Source of the DNA: Pelagerythrobacter marensis | GTDB taxonomy: Bacteria; Pseudomonadota; Alphaproteobacteria; Sphingomonadales; Sphingomonadaceae | Assembly: GCF_036700095.1 (NCBI RefSeq) | Contig: NZ_CP144918.1 | Coordinates: 2,109,001 to 2,173,000, forward strand | DNA length: 64,000 bases | Direction of reading: 5' to 3' | In this document: positions 39,144 to 49,278 of the stretch, in pieces | How the letters are laid out: every line of letters starts with the position of its first letter | Position numbering within the stretch: the first letter of the stretch is position 1 | Notes under the pieces: generated by a model | The model's input: the letters and a program-made list of their open reading frames with translations, nothing else | Told to the model about the DNA's origin: nothing | Database searches by the model: none | Program-made: the position numbers and the translations under genes

Positions 39144-40964
39144 ATGGCAGACGAAACGCCCCTCGACCGCTTCAAGCGCGCGCTGACCGGAACGGCGCGG
39201 GCGATCGCGCGCGAGCCGGAAGTGGAGGTGGCGTGGAGCGCCGATGCGCCGGCCGCGTCGGGCCTGAATTTCCGCGTCCCGCTGCCCGGGCGGAACCTGC
39301 CGCCCGAACAGGCGCGCGAGGCACGCGGGTTCGCCGACAGCTTCGCGCTCCGCCTGCGCCATCACGACAGCGGCCTCCACGCCCGCAACGCTCCGCCGGA
39401 ACCGGTGGCGCGCGCGTGCTACGACATGGCGGAGCAGGTCCGGTACGAGGCGCTGGGGGCCAATGCCTTCGGCGGGATTCGCGACAATCTGGATGCCGCG
39501 GTGGAACTGCGCACCGCGGCCGACCCGATTGCGCGCGCGCAGAGCGAGAACGACGTTCCGCTGCAGACTGCGCTGGGCCTGATCCTGCGCGAGCGGCTGA
39601 CCGGGGCGCCGATACCCGAACGCGCACGCGCCGGTGTGGACATGGTGCGCGAATTCATCGAGGCGCGAGCCGAGCCGGATTTCGAGGCGCTGGCGTTGTC
39701 ACTCGATAATCAGGAGGCATTCCAGTCGCTTGCACTCGATATGTTGCGCCATCTCGAACTTGTCCGCCCGGAGGAAAGCGACCGCGGCGACGGTGAAGAG
39801 GGCGACGATGAGGACGGCGGCGAACAGGACGAGGACGACAGCGAAGGCGATGACAGCGGCGAGGCGGACCCGCAGTCGACTCAGATCGCCGGCGAGCCGA
39901 GCGAGGGCGAAAACGACGGCGAGAGCGAAAGCGAAGCCGAATCGGACGAGGATATGTCCGACGGGGAGGCTTCCGAAGAAGGGGAGGAGGGCATGTTGCC
40001 GGTTCGCCCCAACCGGCCCTGGACCGACATTCCCGGCGATTTCGAATACAAGCATTTCACCGACCGCTTCGACGAAGTGATCGAAGCCCCCGAGCTGTGC
40101 GATGCGGAGGAGCTGGACCGCCTGCGTAGCTATCTCGACAGCCAGCTCGCCGGATTGCAGTCGGTCGTGACCAAACTCGCCAACCGGCTCCAGCGGCGGC
40201 TGATGGCGCAGCAGAACCGCAGCTGGGATTTCGATCAGGAGGAGGGGCTGCTCGATGCCGCGCGGCTGGCGCGCGTGGTCATCAGCCCCGGCCATTCGCT
40301 CAGCTACAAGGTCGAACGCGATACCGAGTTCAAGGACACGGTCGTCACCCTGCTGATCGACAATTCGGGCTCGATGCGCGGGCGGCCGATCTCGATAGCC
40401 GCGATCAGTGCGGACATTCTCGCGCGCACGCTGGAACGGTGCGGGGTCAAGACCGAAATCCTCGGCTTCACCACCCGCGCGTGGAAGGGCGGGCAGAGCC
40501 GCGAGGCCTGGCTCGCCGACGGCAAGCCGCCGCAGCCCGGGCGGCTCAACGACTTGCGCCATATCGTCTACAAGAAGGCCGACGAGCCCTGGCGCCGCGC
40601 GCGGCGCAATCTCGGCCTGATGATGCGCGAGGGGTTGCTTAAAGAGAACATCGACGGCGAGGCGCTGTTGTGGGCGCACCAGCGCCTGCTCGGCCGGCCG
40701 GAGGATCGGCGTATCCTGATGGTCATTTCGGACGGCGCGCCGGTCGACGATTCGACGCTGAGCGTGAACAGCGCCGGCTATCTCGAAAGCCACCTGCGGC
40801 GGGTGATCGACTGGATCGAGAAACAGTCTCCCATCCAGCTTGCCGCGATCGGCATCGGGCACGACGTGACGCGGTATTACAAGCGCTCGGTCACGATCAT
40901 GGATGTCGAGCAGCTGGGTGGCACCATTATCGAGCAACTTGCGGACTTGTTCGAGGTGGAGTGA
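39144..40964 (+). CDS. cobT: Cobaltochelatase CobT-like protein with VWA domain
   Basis: A 606-aa protein. The N-terminal part is CobT-like, the middle (about 213-280) is a strongly acidic Glu/Asp/Ser stretch, and the C-terminal von Willebrand A domain (about 390-600) has the metal site DNSGSMRG. CobT works with the AAA+ partner CobS and the large subunit CobN to insert cobalt in aerobic B12 synthesis. Neither partner is adjacent here (cobA at position 4-795 serves siroheme). The repeat unit precedes its start. Confidence 0.93.
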   Translation: MADETPLDRFKRALTGTARAIAREPEVEVAWSADAPAASGLNFRVPLPGRNLPPEQAREARGFADSFALRLRHHDSGLHARNAPPEPVARACYDMAEQVRYEALGANAFGGIRDNLDAAVELRTAADPIARAQSENDVPLQTALGLILRERLTGAPIPERARAGVDMVREFIEARAEPDFEALALSLDNQEAFQSLALDMLRHLELVRPEESDRGDGEEGDDEDGGEQDEDDSEGDDSGEADPQSTQIAGEPSEGENDGESESEAESDEDMSDGEASEEGEEGMLPVRPNRPWTDIPGDFEYKHFTDRFDEVIEAPELCDAEELDRLRSYLDSQLAGLQSVVTKLANRLQRRLMAQQNRSWDFDQEEGLLDAARLARVVISPGHSLSYKVERDTEFKDTVVTLLIDNSGSMRGRPISIAAISADILARTLERCGVKTEILGFTTRAWKGGQSREAWLADGKPPQPGRLNDLRHIVYKKADEPWRRARRNLGLMMREGLLKENIDGEALLWAHQRLLGRPEDRRILMVISDGAPVDDSTLSVNSAGYLESHLRRVIDWIEKQSPIQLAAIGIGHDVTRYYKRSVTIMDVEQLGGTIIEQLADLFEVE

Positions 40965-40974
40965 CTTGGCCGGT

Positions 40975-40997
40975 CATACTCCGTGTGATAAAGTATG
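40975..40997 (+). promoter_or_regulatory. Inverted repeat operator before parD
   Basis: CATACT and AGTATG form a 6-11-6 inverted repeat, five bases before the parD ATG and just after the cobT stop. A TGATAAAG box inside it may be the -10. The layout fits autorepression by the ParD-ParE complex. Confidence 0.55.
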
Positions 40998-41001
40998 CGG
41001 C

Positions 41002-41286
41002 ATGGGCAAGCTTGAACGCATTACCGTGACGATGCCGGAAGAAATGGCCGCGAAGCTTCGTGCAGCGGTCGATTCCGGCAGTTATGCCACCACGAGTGAA
41101 GTGGTGCGGGAAGCGCTTCGCGACTGGAGCGATGAACAGGATCGCAGGGAAGCCGCGATCGAGCGCCTCAAGGAGATGGTCGACGAAGCTGAAGCGGGGC
41201 CGTCTTATCCTGCCGAACAGGCATTTGCTGACATCCGCCGGTATGTCGCCGAACAAGCAGCCAAGTATCGCTCCGAAGATCGGTGA
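41002..41286 (+). CDS. parD: ParD-like antitoxin, ribbon-helix-helix
   Basis: A 94-aa antitoxin. The N-terminal RHH domain (about 4-50) has ERITVTMPEEMAAKLRAAV and SEVVREALRDW; the C-terminal acidic part (DEAEAGPSYPAEQAF) is the toxin-binding segment. It would bind the palindrome at its own start and neutralise the ParE-like toxin whose GTG start overlaps its stop (GTGA). Confidence 0.92.
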   Translation: MGKLERITVTMPEEMAAKLRAAVDSGSYATTSEVVREALRDWSDEQDRREAAIERLKEMVDEAEAGPSYPAEQAFADIRRYVAEQAAKYRSEDR

Positions 41287-41582
41287 GAACCGTCGAGATC
41301 AAGCAGCGCGCGATGGACGATCTGCGCGAGATTTCGGATTATATCGCTCGTGACGATCCATCGCAGGCGGAAAGCTACATCGCCGAGCTTCTCAAACGAA
41401 TTGCATGGGTCGGCGACAATCCCCTGCTGTATCGTGTACGGTTGCGCTGGAAACACGATCTGCGGATCGCCCATCATGGCCGGTATCAGATTGTCTATCG
41501 TGCAGACGACGTTTCGGTCGTGATCTTGCGAATCGCGCATTCATCGCGCGACCTCAATGCCTTGCTCGAAGAGATCGAATGA
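41283..41582 (+). CDS. parE: ParE/RelE-type toxin
   Basis: A 99-aa toxin of the ParE/RelE superfamily: AMDDLREISDYIARDDPSQAESYI at the N-terminus and HHGRYQIVYRADD with ILRIAHSSRD at the C-terminus. ParE members poison gyrase and RelE members cut mRNA; the family name does not decide the target. The GTG start overlaps parD, and its stop overlaps the nitroreductase start (ATGA), so three genes are chained. Confidence 0.92.
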   Translation: MRTVEIKQRAMDDLREISDYIARDDPSQAESYIAELLKRIAWVGDNPLLYRVRLRWKHDLRIAHHGRYQIVYRADDVSVVILRIAHSSRDLNALLEEIE

Positions 41583-42256
41583 CCCCCAGCCAAGCCGTCG
41601 CCTCCCGCCGTTCCGTGCGCGCCTTTCTCGACAAACCGGTCGAGCGCGAGACGCTTGCCCGCATCCTCGAACAGGCGCAGCGCGCGCCGTCGGGCGGGAA
41701 CACGCAGCCGTGGCACGGGATCGTGCTGACCGGCGCGCCGATGCGGCGCCTGTTCGATCGGATCGCGCAGGAATTTCCCAAGGGCCGCGCCGCCCATGCG
41801 CCCGAATATCACATCTATCCGCCCGAGCTTGACGGTCCCTACGAACAGCGCCGCCGCGGCGTGGGGGAGGACATGTACGGCGCGCTGGACATCGCGCGCG
41901 AGGACAAGGCGCAGCGCCTGGCCTGGTTCGCCAACAATTTCCGCGCGTTCGGCGCGCCGGTGCTGATGCTGGTCCACACGCCGCAATACATGGGCCCGCC
42001 GCAGTGGTCCGACATCGGCATGTGGCTGCAGACGATCATGCTGCTCCTGCGCGAGGAAGGGCTCGATTCCTGCCCGCAGGAGGCATGGGCGGTCTATTCC
42101 CCGCAGATCCGCGAAGTGGTCGCGATCCCGGAGGATCACACGTTCTTCTGCGGCCTGGCGATCGGCTATCGCGATCCCGCTGCGCCGGTGAACAATTTCC
42201 CCGTCGCCCGCGCGCCGCTGGACGAGGCGATCCGGTGGGAGGGTTTCGACGCTTGA
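41579..42256 (+). CDS. Nitroreductase family flavoprotein
   Basis: A 225-aa FMN-dependent nitroreductase. RRSVRAFLDKPVE and the FMN-binding RAPSGGNTQPWH at the N-terminus are clear, then GMWLQTIMLLLREEGLDSCPQEAW and GLAIGYRDP. Members reduce nitroaromatics or quinones with NAD(P)H; the natural substrate is unknown. Its ATG overlaps the toxin stop, an unusual coupling of a toxin-antitoxin pair with a metabolic gene. The chain may simply be a chance insertion of parDE before it. Confidence 0.9.
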   Translation: MTPSQAVASRRSVRAFLDKPVERETLARILEQAQRAPSGGNTQPWHGIVLTGAPMRRLFDRIAQEFPKGRAAHAPEYHIYPPELDGPYEQRRRGVGEDMYGALDIAREDKAQRLAWFANNFRAFGAPVLMLVHTPQYMGPPQWSDIGMWLQTIMLLLREEGLDSCPQEAWAVYSPQIREVVAIPEDHTFFCGLAIGYRDPAAPVNNFPVARAPLDEAIRWEGFDA

Positions 42257-42290
42257 CCGCGGGGCCGCGCGCGCGCCAAGGCTGGCAGCC

Positions 42291-43763
42291 ATGACCGCGA
42301 CCTCTCTCAAGCTCTTCAACTCGCTCACCCGCCGGCTCGAAACCTTCGAACCGGTCCATCCGGGAGAGGCGCGCGTCTATTCCTGCGGGCCGACGGTCTA
42401 CAACTATCCGCATATCGGCAATATGCGTGCCTATGTCTTCGCCGATGTCCTGGGGCGCACGCTCGAAGCGCATGGCTATGCGCTCACCCATGTCATCAAC
42501 ATCACCGATGTCGGCCACCTGACCGACGATGCCGACGCGGGCGAGGACAAGCTGGAGAAAGCCGCGGCCGAACGCGCCCAGTCGATCTGGGACATCGCGA
42601 AGCACTATACCGAGGCCTATTGGGCCGATGTGAAGGCGCTCAACATCCGCGGCCCGATGAAGGCCGGGACGCCGGCGGCCGAGCACTGGTCGGTCGCGAC
42701 CGACTATATCGACCGGATGATCGATTTCGCCCGGAGCATTGCGGACAAGCACTGCTACGAACTCGGCAGCGGCCTCTATTTCGATGTCTCCACCGTCGCC
42801 GACTACGGCCGGCTCGCCCGCGCGAAGACGGAGGAGGGGGAAGGCCGGATCGAGGCGGTCGCAGGCAAGCGCAACGCGGCCGACTTCGCGATCTGGCGCA
42901 AGACCCCGCCGGGCGAGACGCGCCAGATGGAATGGGACAGCCCCTGGGGCCGCGGCGCGCCGGGCTGGCATCTCGAATGCTCGGTCATGGGCGAGGCGCT
43001 GCTCGGCCTGCCGTTCGATATCCATACCGGCGGGATCGACCACCGCGAAATCCACCACCCGAACGAGATCGCGCAGAACCAGGCGCGCTGCTGCACCGAT
43101 GGGCTCGACGACCCGCTGGCGAGCGGCGCGCGGTTCTGGATGCACAACAACTTCCTGGTCGAACGCTCGGGCAAGATGAGCAAGTCGTCGGGCGAATTCC
43201 TGCGCCTGCCGCTGCTCGTCGCGAAAGGGTACCACCCGCTCGCCTACCGCCTCATGTGCCTTCAGGCGCATTACCGCAGCGAGCTGGAATTTTCGTGGGA
43301 CGGGCTGGGCGCCGCCCTGACCCGGCTGAAGCGCATGGCGATTGCGGTCGAGCGGATCGCCGATGCGGACGAGGGCGGCGATCCGAACCACCCGCGGCTC
43401 GCGCCGTCGCTGGAACGCTTCGATGCGGCAATGGCCGACGATCTCAACACCCCGCTCGCCCTCACCGCGCTGGAGGAAGTGCTGGCCGTGCGGAAAGTCG
43501 ATCCCGCAGCCCGCCGCGCGGCGGTCGCCCGGATGGACGCGGTGCTCGGCCTCGACCTGCTTGCCCTCACCCGCGCCGACCTGCGCCTGCGCCCCGACAC
43601 CGCCGAGCTGGACGAGGACGACGTGGAAGACGCCCTCGAACGCCGCCGCGAAGCCCGCGCCGCGCGCGACTTCGCCCGCTCCGACGCGATCCGCGACGAA
43701 CTGTCGGCCAAAGGGGTGGAGGTGATGGACGGCGATCCGCTGGGGTGGGACTGGAAACTGTGA
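42291..43763 (+). CDS. cysS: Cysteinyl-tRNA synthetase
   Basis: A 490-aa class I synthetase charging tRNA-Cys. The HIGH motif is seen as GPTVYNYPHIGN and the KMSKS motif as KMSKSSG. Zinc ligands include Cys in YSCGPTV and ECSVM and the His in GIDHREIHHPNE. Stand-alone gene, 35 bp after the nitroreductase. Confidence 0.97.
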   Translation: MTATSLKLFNSLTRRLETFEPVHPGEARVYSCGPTVYNYPHIGNMRAYVFADVLGRTLEAHGYALTHVINITDVGHLTDDADAGEDKLEKAAAERAQSIWDIAKHYTEAYWADVKALNIRGPMKAGTPAAEHWSVATDYIDRMIDFARSIADKHCYELGSGLYFDVSTVADYGRLARAKTEEGEGRIEAVAGKRNAADFAIWRKTPPGETRQMEWDSPWGRGAPGWHLECSVMGEALLGLPFDIHTGGIDHREIHHPNEIAQNQARCCTDGLDDPLASGARFWMHNNFLVERSGKMSKSSGEFLRLPLLVAKGYHPLAYRLMCLQAHYRSELEFSWDGLGAALTRLKRMAIAVERIADADEGGDPNHPRLAPSLERFDAAMADDLNTPLALTALEEVLAVRKVDPAARRAAVARMDAVLGLDLLALTRADLRLRPDTAELDEDDVEDALERRREARAARDFARSDAIRDELSAKGVEVMDGDPLGWDWKL

Positions 43764-43771
43764 CTCTTTTC

Positions 43772-43855
43772 CGTCACCCCGGACTTGATCCGGGGTCCCG
43801 CTCCTTCTGCGCAACACCAGACCAGCGGGACCCCGGCTCGGAGGCCGGGGTGACG
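43772..43855. repeat. Nested palindromic repeat after cysS
   Basis: Outer arms CGTCACCCCGG and CCGGGGTGACG pair perfectly over 11 bp; inside them GGGGTCCCGCT pairs with AGCGGGACCCC. The CCGGGGTGACG end is frequent in alphaproteobacterial intergenic repeats. It could act as a terminator-like stem after cysS, though no T run follows. Confidence 0.75.
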
Positions 43856-43880
43856 ATATAAATTCAGGAGGTCTCCGAAC

Positions 43881-44819
43881 ATGACTGTCGCCGTCCTGTC
43901 CGGCCTGATCCGGCCCCTTGTCGAGGGGCAGCTCCCGCCGGAGATCGCGCCGCGCTGGTACACTTCGGTCGAGGAGCTGCACGCGCTCGCGCCCGAGGCG
44001 GAGATCGGGTGGTTCGATCTCGACGCCAAGGACCCGATGGTCGAGGCGGTCCGGCGGGCGGAGAAGCTGCGCTGGCTGAACTCGATCTACGCCGGGCTGG
44101 ATTTCCTGCCGCTCGACCTGCTGCAAGCGCGCGGGGTGACGATTACCAATGGCGCGGGGATCAACGCCATCACGATCGCCGAATATGTCGCGATGGGAAT
44201 GCTGACGATGGCCAAGGGCTATCGGGACGTGGTGCGTGCGCAGGACCGGCGCGAGTGGCTGACCGATTCGCCGGGCAAGCGCGAGCTGGCGGGCAGCCGG
44301 GCGCTGCTGCTGGGCTATGGCGCGATCGGCAAGCTGATCGCGCCGCGGCTGGAAGCGTTCGGGGTGGAGGTTTCGGTCGTGCGCCGCTCGGGCGGCGAAG
44401 GGGCGCTCGGCCCCGACGAATGGCGCGCGCGGCTGGGCGAATTCGACTGGGTGATCCTGGCGGTGCCCGCCACGCCCGAAACCGACGCGATGATCGGCGC
44501 GGCGGAGCTTGCCGCGATGAAGGAAGACGCGGTGCTGGTGAACATCGCGCGCGGCGCGGTGGTCGATCAGGACGCGCTCGTCGCCGCGCTGAAAGAACGG
44601 CGCATCGGCGGGGCTTTCCTGGACGTCACGACGCCCGAGCCGCTGCCGGCCGATCACCCGCTGTGGCGGCTCGACAATGCGCATGTGACGATGCACCTTT
44701 CGGGCCGCGCGCAGTCGAAGATGTTCGTCCGTTCGGCCGAGCGCTTCCTCGCCAATTGCCGGCGCTATGTCGCGGGCGAGCCGCTGGAGCCGATCTTCGA
44801 TCCGGTTCGCGGATACTGA
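43881..44819 (+). CDS. D-2-hydroxyacid dehydrogenase
   Basis: A 312-aa NAD(P)-dependent enzyme of the formate/glycerate dehydrogenase family. The dinucleotide fold has LLGYGAIGKLIAPRLEAFG, then ILAVPATPETDAMIG and the catalytic Arg/Glu region NIARGAVVDQDALVAAL and FLDVTTPEPLP. The usual catalytic His position reads THMHLSG-like (TMHLSG). Substrate unknown, possibly a glyoxylate/hydroxypyruvate reductase. Confidence 0.9.
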   Translation: MTVAVLSGLIRPLVEGQLPPEIAPRWYTSVEELHALAPEAEIGWFDLDAKDPMVEAVRRAEKLRWLNSIYAGLDFLPLDLLQARGVTITNGAGINAITIAEYVAMGMLTMAKGYRDVVRAQDRREWLTDSPGKRELAGSRALLLGYGAIGKLIAPRLEAFGVEVSVVRRSGGEGALGPDEWRARLGEFDWVILAVPATPETDAMIGAAELAAMKEDAVLVNIARGAVVDQDALVAALKERRIGGAFLDVTTPEPLPADHPLWRLDNAHVTMHLSGRAQSKMFVRSAERFLANCRRYVAGEPLEPIFDPVRGY

Positions 44820-44876
44820 CGGGCGCGTTCGCGGACCTTTCGCCCGCCGGCGGGATTGTTGGGGGAGGAGGACGCC

Positions 44877-46316
<1,440 letters not shown>

Positions 46317-46387
46317 CGGCGGCGGCGGCGCGGCGATCTGGCAGGCGGGAATCCATCCGCGGCGCGCGGGGCGGGGGTAGAAGATAA

Positions 46388-46762
46388 TCATGCGTCCTCC
46401 AGCAGCAGAAGCTCGCATTCCAGCGCCAGGCGCGGATGCGGCAGCAGGGTGTGATCGACCCGGGTGACGGTCGCGTCGGCGACGATCTGGCCGGGGATCG
46501 CGAATTCGTGTTCGGGCAGCTCGGCGATGAAATGCTCGGCCGCGGCGACGGCCTGCGCGCCGTCGAAATCCAGCTCCAGCGTATGGCGTGCGCCCTCGAA
46601 CGTGATGCTGGCCCAGGCTTTTTCGGCATGGCGCCGGATCTGCCCCCGCCCGCCGGCAAGCGCGCCCAGCGCGGCGCGCAGGCGATCGGCCGTGGTGCGC
46701 CGCACCGTGCGCGGCGGGCGCGGTGGGCGCGGTGGGCGAGGGGGCGTGGATTCATGCAACAT
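46388..46762 (-). CDS. Conserved hypothetical protein
   Basis: A 124-aa protein of unknown function. The N-terminus is a Pro/Arg-rich stretch (PPRPPRPPRPPR), then a basic helix and a compact alpha/beta part ending in LALECELLLLEDA. No motif is recognised. It overlaps by 11 bp with the small gene upstream (46752-46952), so the two probably form one operon under the putative LexA box at 46990. Confidence 0.6.
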   Translation of the reverse strand: MLHESTPPRPPRPPRPPRTVRRTTADRLRAALGALAGGRGQIRRHAEKAWASITFEGARHTLELDFDGAQAVAAAEHFIAELPEHEFAIPGQIVADATVTRVDHTLLPHPRLALECELLLLEDA

Positions 46763-46952
46763 GGCCGGTCTCCTCTGCGGCGGCTTCGTATCCGGCCATG
46801 AACCCGCGAATGCGCGCTTCCATGGCGCCGCGCGGTTCGCGGCCGTTTCGCAGATCGAGCACGAAACGCGGGTCCTGCGCGGCGAGACGGCCGAATTTGG
46901 TCGGCGAAATCTCGTGCGCGCGAAGGAATTTTTCGACGGATCGGATCAGCAT
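46752..46952 (-). CDS. Small XRE-like protein
   Basis: A 66-aa protein whose helices (KFLRAHEISPTKFGRLAAQDPRFVLDLRNGREPR) resemble a minimal Cro/CI-type helix-turn-helix. The ATG at 46952 follows GGGGAGAG. It is the first gene of a two-gene minus-strand unit with overlapping ends, transcribed away from an S24 repressor-like gene. Possible DNA-binding switch partner; not tested. Confidence 0.55.
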   Translation of the reverse strand: MLIRSVEKFLRAHEISPTKFGRLAAQDPRFVLDLRNGREPRGAMEARIRGFMAGYEAAAEETGHVA

Positions 46953-46989
46953 GGCTCTCCCCGGCAAGTGGTGGCGACTCGAATCGGAT

Positions 46990-47004
46990 GTTCCCGATTC
47001 GTTC
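46990..47004. promoter_or_regulatory. Putative LexA (SOS) box
   Basis: GTTC-CCGATTC-GTTC matches the alphaproteobacterial LexA site GTTC-N7-GTTC exactly. It lies 38 bp before the minus-strand start at 46952 and 86 bp before the plus-strand start at 47090. A perfect 7-6-7 inverted repeat (GAATCGG/CCGATTC, 46981-47000) overlaps it. Confidence 0.6.
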
Positions 47005-47031
47005 TCACCTTCGTTCCAGCTGAAATCCTAC

Positions 47032-47068
47032 TTGTCTAGGAAAAATACATCGTGTAGGCAGGAAAAAT
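47032..47068 (+). promoter_or_regulatory. Predicted promoter with direct repeats before the S24 gene
   Basis: A -35 TTGTCT (47032-47037) and -10 TAGGCA (47055-47060), 17 bp apart. The nonamer AGGAAAAAT occurs at 47038-47046 and again at 47060-47068, 22 bp apart, about two helix turns, so one copy lies in the spacer and one over the start. This would suit an autoregulator. Confidence 0.4.
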
Positions 47069-47089
47069 GTTGGCAGAGGGATTTTCGGC

Positions 47090-47725
47090 ATGAGCGACGC
47101 GCGCCAGCGCCTGCTCGAACTCGCCCGCGACCGCGGGGCGAGCCTGGCCGGGCTGTCCCATCTGATCGGCCGCAACCCCACGTATCTCCAGCAATTCGTG
47201 CGCAAGGGCAGCCCGCGCAAGCTGGAGGAACGCGACCGTCGGACGCTGGCGGAATTTTTCGGCGTGGCCGAATCCGAATTGGGTGCGCCGGGGGATAAAT
47301 CCTACACGCCGGCGCCGACGCGGGGCGAGTGGATCGAGGTGCCGCGCCTCTCGCTCGATGCCTCGGCCGGGGCGGGGGCGCTTGGCGCGCGGGAGATTCC
47401 CTTCGACGTCTTCCGTTTCTCGCGCCGCTGGCTGCGCGAGATGGGGCTGGAAGGGGCGGACCTCACCGCGATCCGGGTCGAAGGCGATTCGATGGAGCCG
47501 CTGCTGCGTTCGGGCGACGAGATCTTCGTCGACCGCCACAAGCGCGGGGGGGAGGGCATCCACGTCGTCCGCATCGGCGACGCGCTCCACGTCAAGCGGC
47601 TCCAGGCCGCGGCGCAGGGCCGGATCAAGCTGGTCAGCGAAAACAGTGCCTATCCGCCGATCGAGCTGGCCCGCGAGGAAGTCGAGGTGATCGGCCGCGT
47701 CGTGTGGAAAGGCGGGCGGGTGTAA
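47090..47725 (+). CDS. S24 family LexA/CI-like transcriptional regulator
   Basis: A 211-aa protein. The N-terminal half resembles a helix-turn-helix (LAGLSHLIGRNPTYLQQFVRKG); the C-terminal S24 peptidase domain has the Ser/Lys dyad Ser134 (VEGDSMEPLL) and Lys169 (LHVKRL). Ala-Gly pairs around 93-96 are candidate self-cleavage sites. Such proteins are released from DNA when RecA triggers cleavage. It diverges from a two-gene unit across a region with a LexA-type box. Confidence 0.88.
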   Translation: MSDARQRLLELARDRGASLAGLSHLIGRNPTYLQQFVRKGSPRKLEERDRRTLAEFFGVAESELGAPGDKSYTPAPTRGEWIEVPRLSLDASAGAGALGAREIPFDVFRFSRRWLREMGLEGADLTAIRVEGDSMEPLLRSGDEIFVDRHKRGGEGIHVVRIGDALHVKRLQAAAQGRIKLVSENSAYPPIELAREEVEVIGRVVWKGGRV

Positions 47726-47733
47726 GCCCACCC

Positions 47734-47878
47734 CCGGCCCCTCCACCGCTCGCTGTGCGAGCGGTCCCCCTCCCCATCGCAAGACGATGGGGAGGACTGG
47801 TCCCGGCCTCGATCGTTCCTCCCCAACGACTTGCGTTGGGGAGGTGGCAGCCGCGCCAGCGGCTGACGGAGGGGCCGG
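47734..47878. repeat. Hairpin repeat cluster with flanking arms
   Basis: The 231-bp gap between the S24 gene and the MBL gene is filled by this element. Outer arms CCGGCCCCTCC and GGAGGGGCCGG pair over 11 bp; inside are CTCCCCATCG/CGATGGGGAG and CTCCCCAACG/CGTTGGGGAG hairpins. No coding potential is seen in the rest of the gap. Confidence 0.75.
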
Positions 47879-47956
47879 CCGCCGAGCGCCGGGCATCATG
47901 AAATCGGGCCGACGCGCCGCTTGCAACCGGCCCTGTTCCCCGCCATCTCCCCCGCC

Positions 47957-48625
47957 ATGACCGATACCGCAACCCAGCGCCCTATGCGCGCCGCGATCAT
48001 GCCCGTCACGCCCTTGCAGCAGAACTGCTCGCTGATCTGGTGCACGAAAACGATGCGCGGCGCGCTGGTCGATCCGGGCGGCGATCTCGACAAGCTCAAG
48101 GCCGGCGTGGCCAAGTCGGGGGTGACGCTGGAAAAGCTGCTGATCACGCACGGTCATCTCGACCATTGCGGGCAGGCGGGCATTCTGGCGGAGGAGCTGG
48201 GCCTGCCGATCGAGGGGCCGCACGAGGAAGACCGGTTCTGGATCGCGCGGCTCGATGACGACGGGCGCCAGTGGGGCATGGCGGCGAAGAGCTTCGAGCC
48301 CGACCGGTGGCTCGACGACGGCGACACGGTGACCGTGGGCGAGCTGACGCTGGAGGTGATCCACTGCCCCGGCCACACCCCGGGCCACGTCGTGTTCTTT
48401 CACCGCCCGAGCAAGTTCGCGATCGTCGGCGACGTGCTGTTCAAGGGATCGATCGGGCGCACCGATTTCCCGCGCGGCAACCACCAGGACCTGCTCGATG
48501 CGATCACCGGCAAGCTCTGGCCGCTGGGCGAGGACGTGACGTTCATCCCCGGCCACGGCCCGACGAGCACGTTCGGCCACGAGCGCAAGACCAATGCTTT
48601 CGTGAGCGACGCCGCGCTGGCCTGA
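47957..48625 (+). CDS. MBL-fold metallo-hydrolase, glyoxalase II-like
   Basis: A 222-aa metallo-beta-lactamase fold protein. Metal ligands are in THGHLDHCG (HxHxDH), HCPGHTPGH and GDVLF, then PGHGP. Small members like this act on thioesters or persulfides; the exact substrate is unknown. Start uncertain: the ATG at 47957 is used, a second in-frame ATG is nine codons on, and neither has a clear Shine-Dalgarno site. Confidence 0.88.
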   Translation: MTDTATQRPMRAAIMPVTPLQQNCSLIWCTKTMRGALVDPGGDLDKLKAGVAKSGVTLEKLLITHGHLDHCGQAGILAEELGLPIEGPHEEDRFWIARLDDDGRQWGMAAKSFEPDRWLDDGDTVTVGELTLEVIHCPGHTPGHVVFFHRPSKFAIVGDVLFKGSIGRTDFPRGNHQDLLDAITGKLWPLGEDVTFIPGHGPTSTFGHERKTNAFVSDAALA

Positions 48626-48638
48626 TCGCCCGCCTCCC

Positions 48639-48714
48639 GAGTCCCGGCGAAGGCGGGGACCTCAGGCCGCTGGCGCTTCGCTCGATAGCCTGAGGCCCCT
48701 GCCTTCGCAGGGGA
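48639..48714. repeat. 76-bp intergenic repeat, copy 2
   Basis: GAGTCCCGGCGAAGGCGGGG at the start, GCCTGAGGCCCC in the middle, CTTCGCAGGGG at the end; same length and order as the copy at 39054-39129. It begins 13 bp after the MBL gene stop. Confidence 0.75.
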
Positions 48715-48755
48715 TCGGGAAGTTATTTCAGGATTCGCGCCGAGCCGCGAACCGG

Positions 48756-49148
48756 TCAGAACAGCCGCAGCACCGCGCCCACCGCCACGCCGGCGAGGAA
48801 AAGCTGGATGGCCAGCGTCACCAGCACGCCGATCGCGCGCGCGGCCTGGGCCTTGCCCCCGTCCATCCCGAACGCATGGGCGACTCGCGCCAGGATGAAC
48901 GCAGCGGCGACGTAGGCCAGCCAGACTTCGCCGATCCCGGCGATTTCGAGGCCCGCGATCAGCAGCAGCGTGATCGGCACGTTCTCCGCGAAATTGAGCT
49001 GGGCGCGCATCCGGCGCTGCAGCGCCTCGTTGCCGCCGTCGCCGACGCTGATCTTGTAGGTGCGGCGCAGCGCGCCGATCCGCAGGCTGAGCCAGATGTT
49101 GAGGATCGCGGCGGCGGCCACCGCGGTCAGAGTCACCGGAAGTATCAT
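48756..49148 (-). CDS. MAPEG family membrane protein
   Basis: A 130-aa protein with four hydrophobic helices and the family segment RRMRAQLNFAENVPITLLLI. MAPEG proteins in bacteria are mostly uncharacterised glutathione-linked membrane enzymes. The ATG at 49148 is preceded by AAGGGGGA-like bases. Stand-alone gene. Confidence 0.88.
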   Translation of the reverse strand: MILPVTLTAVAAAAILNIWLSLRIGALRRTYKISVGDGGNEALQRRMRAQLNFAENVPITLLLIAGLEIAGIGEVWLAYVAAAFILARVAHAFGMDGGKAQAARAIGVLVTLAIQLFLAGVAVGAVLRLF

Positions 49149-49250
49149 TGCATTCCCCCTTGTCGCGTCTTGCGTCGCGGTGCCCGTCTGTTACGGCCCG
49201 GGAACCTGGCGGGCAACGGCCAATCCTGCCGGCCCGGCAGGTCGCGCCGC

Positions 49251-49278
49251 TTGCAACGGGGGAAATATGCGCTATAGG
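49251..49278 (+). promoter_or_regulatory. Predicted promoter of the rpmF-plsX-fabH operon
   Basis: A -35 TTGCAA (49251-49256) and a -10 TATAGG (49273-49278) with a 16-bp spacer, giving a 5' leader of about 105 bases before rpmF. The remaining gap from 49149 shows nothing else. Confidence 0.55.
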
